The translations under genes and the position numbers were made by a program. DNA of 64,000 nucleotides from contig NZ_LN852695.1 in the NCBI RefSeq assembly GCF_001244545.1, positions 403,231 through 467,230 on the forward strand. The letters run 5' to 3'. The notes below the pieces were generated by a model that had not been told where the DNA came from, ran no database searches, and saw only the letters and a program-made list of their open reading frames with translations. This document shows, one piece after another, positions 61,113 through 64,000 of the stretch. Every line of letters starts with the position of its first letter. The first letter of the stretch is position 1. Source of the DNA: Candidatus Stoquefichus sp. SB1 (lineage in GTDB: Bacteria; Bacillota_I; Bacilli_A; Erysipelotrichales; Coprobacillaceae).

Positions 61113-61174
61113 TAATTCACAATGGGAATTGTTAATGAGCACTTGATGTACAAATTCCTAATGTGAATTTTTTA
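61113..61174 (+). ncRNA. Structured leader hairpin of first cold-shock gene
   Basis: AATTCACAATGGGAATTGT (61114-61132) pairs with ACAAATTCCTAATGTGAATT (61150-61169) in a nearly continuous stem of about 18 bp, closed by a T-run. The same element precedes the second csp gene. It could act as a cold-responsive structure or an attenuator. Confidence 0.65.
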
Positions 61175-61217
61175 TATCAAAGCTTCCTTTTGTTAACACA
61201 AAGAAGGAGGTATTCAA

Positions 61218-61418
61218 ATGAATACAGGTAAAGTAAAATGGTTTAATTCTGAAAAAGGTTTTGGTTTCATCACAGTTGATGGTGGAAAAGATGTATTTGT
61301 ACATTTTTCTGCAATTGCTGGAAGTGGATACAAAACATTAGAAGAAGGACAAAACGTAAGCTTCGACATCGTTGAAGGTGACAGAGGTCCTCAAGCATCT
61401 AACGTTACAGTATTATAA
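61218..61418 (+). CDS. Cold-shock protein, CspA family (copy 1)
   Basis: 66 residues, one cold-shock domain. [18 protein letters not shown] carries RNP1 (KGFGFI) and DVFVHF is RNP2. It binds single-stranded RNA/DNA and acts as an RNA chaperone. AAGGAGG precedes the ATG at 8-bp spacing. The promoter has a consensus -35/-10 with 17-bp spacing and the transcript has a long, structured 5' leader. A close paralogue with the same leader follows 230 bp downstream, showing tandem duplication. It ends at its own terminator. Confidence 0.95.
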   Translation: MNTGKVKWFNSEKGFGFITVDGGKDVFVHFSAIAGSGYKTLEEGQNVSFDIVEGDRGPQASNVTVL

Positions 61419-61420
61419 TC

Positions 61421-61447
61421 AAAAGGCAGGATTTCCTGCCTTTTTTC
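61421..61447 (+). terminator. Terminator of first csp gene
   Basis: AAAGGCAGGA / TCCTGCCTTT stem, 2-nt loop, T-run. Confidence 0.92.
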
Positions 61448-61487
61448 TTTAATTAAAGTATGATTATGAAAATAAATGAAATAAAGT

Positions 61488-61516
61488 TTGACTTGCTGGA
61501 TTATACGTGTTAAGGT
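61488..61516 (+). promoter_or_regulatory. Promoter of second cold-shock gene
   Basis: TTGACT, 17-bp spacer, TAAGGT; same layout as the promoter of the first csp gene. Confidence 0.65.
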
Positions 61517-61542
61517 GATAGAGTAATAGAAGGTACAAATTA

Positions 61543-61604
61543 TAATTCACAAAAGGAATTGTCGTTTAGCGCTTGATGTACAAATTCCTAATGTGAATTT
61601 TTTA
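61543..61604 (+). ncRNA. Structured leader hairpin of second cold-shock gene
   Basis: AATTCACAAAAGGAATTGT pairs with ACAAATTCCTAATGTGAATT as in the first copy. The stem arms are conserved while the loop (CGTTTAGCGC against TAATGAGCAC) differs, which favours a functional structure. Confidence 0.65.
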
Positions 61605-61648
61605 TATCAATGCTTCCTTGTGTTAACATCAAAAAAGGAGGTATTCAA

Positions 61649-61849
61649 ATGAATACAGGTAAAGTAAAATGGTTTAATTCTGATAAAGGTTTTGGTTTCA
61701 TTACTGCTGATGGAGGGAAAGATATTTTCGTACATTTCTCATCAATCGTTGGTTCTGGATTCAAATCATTAGAAGAAGGACAAAATGTTAGCTTCGATAT
61801 CACTCAAGGTGATAGAGGAGATCAAGCATCTAACGTAACAGTATTATAA
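61649..61849 (+). CDS. Cold-shock protein, CspA family (copy 2)
   Basis: 66 residues, differing from copy 1 at about a dozen positions (for example [13 protein letters not shown] and the DITQGDRGD end) with RNP1 and RNP2 intact. The ATG at 61649 has AAAGGAGG at normal spacing; the frame extends to 61610 through the leader and is rejected. Same promoter type, leader hairpin and ribosome site as copy 1, so the duplication included the regulatory region. Confidence 0.95.
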   Translation: MNTGKVKWFNSDKGFGFITADGGKDIFVHFSSIVGSGFKSLEEGQNVSFDITQGDRGDQASNVTVL

Positions 61850-61857
61850 TAAAAGAG

Positions 61858-61882
61858 TTAGGAGAAAATCCTAATTTTTTTT
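61858..61882 (+). terminator. Terminator of second csp gene
   Basis: TTAGGA / TCCTAA stem, GAAAA loop, eight T. Confidence 0.85.
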
Positions 61883-61894
61883 ATTTATACAAAA

Positions 61895-61948
61895 AAGGTG
61901 ATAACTACTTATCACCCGCCAAAGGACAAATTTTGTCCTTTTTTTTTA
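61895..61948. other. Two further hairpins downstream of csp genes
   Basis: GGTGATAA-CTAC-TTATCACC is a perfect 8-bp stem, followed by AAAGGAC / GTCCTTT with a T-run at 61921-61948. The second looks like another terminator. They lie in the gap 61850-62181, which otherwise holds AT-rich sequence and the left end of the IS. Confidence 0.6.
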
Positions 61949-62035
61949 CGCTTTTTCGCAGAACTTTATATTCTACGAAAGAAATTATAGCATAAATGTT
62001 AATATTTTCAATGAAAAATAAGAAAAAAGCATTTT

Positions 62036-62048
62036 CTTACAAAAAAAC
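62036..62048 (+). repeat. 13-bp direct repeat, left flank of IS
   Basis: CTTACAAAAAAAC, identical to 63701-63713; probable target-site duplication. Confidence 0.6.
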
Positions 62049-63700
62049 CCTCAAATTTTTTTGAAAAGTCCGTTTTAAGTATTTCTTTTTATTAAAGTTC
62101 CGTTTTTTTGTTATTTCATCTTTTTTTACTATAATGTATGTATAGGTATGGATTACTTCTGTATGAAAGGAGTCATTAACGATGGTTAAAAGTAATTCAA
62201 TTCATCATTTAACTTATAAACAAAGGCAACACATTGAAACTCTTTTAAATGAATCCGTTAAGCTTTGCAATATTGCTTCAGAACTTCATAAGGATCCAAG
62301 AGGCATCAAAAAAGAAATTGTCAACCACAGGCAACTCTCCGTTAGACAGAATGCAAAAAACAAATGTGGTTTGCAGATTGTCTGTAAAAAATCAAGACTC
62401 TGTAATAACTGTGAATCTGGTTTATGCAAATACTGCAGCTATGCTAAATGTTCTACTCTCTGCTGTGATTTCCAGGAACTTCCTGAATGCAAAACAATGA
62501 AACGTTTCCCATATGTATGCAATGGCTGTGATAAAATCAAGGAATGCCCTTTACCAAAGGTATTCTATAAGGCTTCTACTGCTCAAACTGAATATGAATT
62601 TAATGTTTCAGAACACAAAAAAGGTCCTCAATTAAATGCAGTTCAAATGAAGCAGCTTGATAAGATTATCAGTGATGGTGTGAAACGAGGAATAGCCATT
62701 GAAGTCATCATAGAAACAAATCATCTTCATATTGCTCCCAGTACTGTCTATCATTACATTGATCTTAACTTATTGGAAGTCAAGAACATCGATCTGAAAC
62801 GTAAAGTCAGATATCACCAAAGGTATACAATAAAGCCAAAAGCGAAGCCATTAAACTATGATTATTTAAATAATAGACGATTTGATGACTTTACTCAATA
62901 TCTACTTGAAAATCCTGGAGTAAATATTTGGCAAATGGATACTTTAATAGGTAAAAAGGGAGAAGGCGAAAATACAGTCTTATCTCTTCTCTATACAAAA
63001 ACAAATCTTCAGTTGTTTTTCAAACTAAGATCAAACTGTGCAGATGAAGTGAATAGAGTTTTTGAAAGAATCAAAAAGCATCTGGGAAGTGATCTCTTCA
63101 AGGAAATATTTGAATGTCTGCTTACAGATAACGGAAAGGAATTTTCAGATCCGTTATCAATTGAAGCAGATTCTCAGACTGGCGAAACACTTACACATGT
63201 TTTTTACTGCAATCCAGGAAGAAGTGACCAGAAAGGAAAATGTGAAAAGAATCATGAACACTTTAGAGAATGCATTCCTCAGGGTATAAGTTTTAATCCA
63301 TATATGCATTCAGATATCATAAAGATATCAAATCAGGTAAACAATTATCCCAGAAAAATGTTAGGCTTTCATTCACCATATGAAAGTACAATGTCATTAC
63401 TCAATAAAAAAGTATTTGAGCTAAATCAGCTTCATGAGATACCCGCTCATAAAGTTACACTCAAATACCCTAGAAAAGTTTAAAATCAAGATAAATCCAT
63501 ACCTTATCCAAGAATGAAAAACGGACTTTTCAGAACAAATTAAAAAAATTTGAGCTGAAACAGAGTTTTTGTGTACTCATTTTCTTGATTTCACACCCTT
63601 ATTTTATCACACTTTCAAAATATTTCATCTTCTTTTAATCATTAAAAAGCAGGAAAAAACGGAAGTTTCGAACTCATCGGACTTTCCGTTCAAATTTGAG
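62049..63700 (+). mobile_element. IS30-family insertion sequence
   Basis: A 1.65-kb element containing one transposase gene. Imperfect terminal inverted repeats: left CTCAAATTT...AAAGTCCG (62050-62072) and right CGGACTTT...AAATTTGAG (63678-63700), 18 of 23 positions matching. The similarity continues inward to TTCCGTTTTTT and AAAAAACGGAA. A second right-end-like copy lies at 63522-63554, inside the element. Flanked by 13-bp direct repeats. Longer than most IS30 elements. Confidence 0.7.
62182..63483 (+). CDS. IS30-family transposase
   Basis: 433 residues. N-terminal helix-turn-helix (HHLTYKQRQHIETLLNESVK, then ASELHKDPRGIKKEI, about 8-50) typical of IS30 proteins that bind the terminal repeats. 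Next comes a Cys-rich insert (about 60-130, at least ten Cys, including CNNCESGLCKYC) that may bind zinc. The DDE domain has IWQMDTLIG, LLTDNGKEF and KGKCEKNHEHFR as catalytic D, D and E blocks. The frame is intact and no stop interrupts it. GAAAGGAG precedes the ATG. Confidence 0.9.
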   Translation: MVKSNSIHHLTYKQRQHIETLLNESVKLCNIASELHKDPRGIKKEIVNHRQLSVRQNAKNKCGLQIVCKKSRLCNNCESGLCKYCSYAKCSTLCCDFQELPECKTMKRFPYVCNGCDKIKECPLPKVFYKASTAQTEYEFNVSEHKKGPQLNAVQMKQLDKIISDGVKRGIAIEVIIETNHLHIAPSTVYHYIDLNLLEVKNIDLKRKVRYHQRYTIKPKAKPLNYDYLNNRRFDDFTQYLLENPGVNIWQMDTLIGKKGEGENTVLSLLYTKTNLQLFFKLRSNCADEVNRVFERIKKHLGSDLFKEIFECLLTDNGKEFSDPLSIEADSQTGETLTHVFYCNPGRSDQKGKCEKNHEHFRECIPQGISFNPYMHSDIIKISNQVNNYPRKMLGFHSPYESTMSLLNKKVFELNQLHEIPAHKVTLKYPRKV

Positions 63701-63813
63701 CTTACAAAAAAACAAAAATATATTGTTTTCTATGAGACAACCCTATCTAATTATTAATATCTTCTATTTATTTATAGAAGATAAATTTAATTATGAGAAG
63801 GAGAAATGAAAAC
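63484..63813. other. Gap between transposase and recombinase
   Basis: This 330-bp stretch has no gene. It contains an internal copy of the IS right end (63522-63554), the outer right end (63678-63700), the right 13-bp direct repeat and, at 63758-63783, a perfect inverted repeat TATCTTCTAT / ATAGAAGATA with a 6-nt loop ahead of the recombinase ribosome site. That dyad could be an operator or recombinase-binding site. Confidence 0.6.
63701..63713 (+). repeat. 13-bp direct repeat, right flank of IS
   Basis: CTTACAAAAAAAC, identical to 62036-62048. Confidence 0.6.
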
Positions 63814-64000
63814 ATGAGTATGAAATATGTATCAGAAGTCGCAGATGAGTGGTTAGAACTAAAGAGGTTATCAGTTAAATATTCAACATTAGTTAAATAT
63901 GAGGTAGTTGTTAATAATCATATTAATCCCTATTTTCAAAATTGTCCTATTGATCAAATGGATGATGAAATGATTTTAAGTTTTTTTAATATGTTATTTA
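63814..64000 (+). CDS. Tyrosine recombinase/site-specific integrase, N-terminal part (truncated by window)
   Basis: The first 62 codons are visible and the frame is open at the window end. The product starts MSMKYVSEVADEWLELKRLS, then VKYSTLVKYEVVVNNHINPYF, which matches the N-terminal SAM-like core-binding domain of phage-integrase-type tyrosine recombinases. The catalytic domain lies beyond the window. AAGGAGA lies 9 bp before the ATG and a perfect dyad lies at 63758-63783. It is a candidate enzyme for flipping the 109-bp segments at 5411 and 11444, but could equally belong to an integrated element. Confidence 0.75.
   Translation, partial: MSMKYVSEVADEWLELKRLSVKYSTLVKYEVVVNNHINPYFQNCPIDQMDDEMILSFFNMLF

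Noticed and set aside
61895..61918. Perfect hairpin GGTGATAA-CTAC-TTATCACC as a riboswitch or attachment site
   Set aside because: Too short and isolated; no conserved core or neighbouring gene supports it beyond a possible terminator.
62249..62500. Second frame within the transposase gene as a possible frameshift partner
   Set aside because: The main transposase frame is complete with all domains, so no programmed frameshift is needed.
63522..63554. Inner inverted-repeat copy as the true right end of the IS
   Set aside because: It needs a 10-nt gap to match the left end and has no flanking direct repeat, while the outer copy aligns without gaps and adjoins the 13-bp repeat.
1..64000. tRNA, rRNA, CRISPR or a known metabolite riboswitch
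   Set aside because: I looked for cloverleaf-like segments, arrays and conserved riboswitch cores in the gaps and saw none that I could support.

Overview
The window is low-GC, Gram-positive type DNA with strong GGAGG-type ribosome binding sites, many PTS genes, hairpin plus T-run terminators and lipoprotein or sortase-style surface proteins. The overall flavour (BspA-like and Cys-ladder LRR surface proteins with TGD-type sorting tails, Rpn-family transposase remnants, Cys-rich IS30 transposase) suggests a gut Bacillota of the Erysipelotrichia/Coprobacillaceae kind. That placement is inference; no rRNA or tRNA gene is present to confirm it.

Layout. 1-5270: tail of an Rpn-type protein, a DUF1232 membrane protein, a PHP phosphatase, two flavodoxin-fold genes, an unknown gene, and a MerR regulator overlapping a serine hydrolase behind a 19-bp-spacer MerR-type promoter. 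5336-13430: two large surface-protein genes, each preceded by the same 109-bp DNA segment bounded by inverted repeats, and the two segments lie in OPPOSITE orientation. This looks like a pair of phase-variable invertible switches and is the most interesting item here. 13580-17690: DUF554 membrane protein, SAP/DUF6434 protein, oxidoreductase, and a TetR regulator whose palindromic operator recurs before a two-gene membrane operon. 17778-24760: HAD phosphatase, PAS-GGDEF-EAL protein, esterase, then an orphan solute-binding lipoprotein paired with a membrane GGDEF-EAL protein. 24832-29797: a cellobiose/chitobiose-type PTS operon (IIA, IIC, PRD regulator, tandem IIB, ChbG-like deacetylase). 29922-34590: diguanylate cyclase, a second orphan solute-binding lipoprotein, and a hybrid histidine kinase.

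34722-44690: class-I amidotransferase-like hydrolase, C39-peptidase lipoprotein, MsmR/RafR-like AraC regulator, ROK kinase, CutC, a 43-residue small protein, a carboxymuconolactone-decarboxylase-like protein, and an alpha-galactoside operon (stand-alone EIIA-Glc, GPH transporter, GH36 alpha-galactosidase) with a cluster of repeated regulatory motifs upstream. 44694-53215: MarR-MATE operon with a palindromic operator, beta-PGM-like phosphatase, GH32 enzyme, HD-GYP protein, ABC exporter pair. 53281-57930: trehalose module (TreR, EIIBCA, phosphotrehalase) with perfect palindromic operators. 57952-60923 (minus): XRE regulator, PLDc_N peptide and ABC transporter. 61057-61882: tandem cold-shock genes with near-identical structured leaders. 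62036-63713: an IS30-family element flanked by 13-bp direct repeats. 63814-64000: start of a tyrosine recombinase, a candidate (untested) for acting on the invertible switches.

How it fits together. The region is dominated by carbohydrate uptake (three sugar systems, each with its own regulator), by cyclic-di-GMP turnover (one intact GGDEF enzyme, two EAL proteins with degenerate GGDEF sites, one HD-GYP protein), and by surface display that appears to be controlled by DNA inversion.
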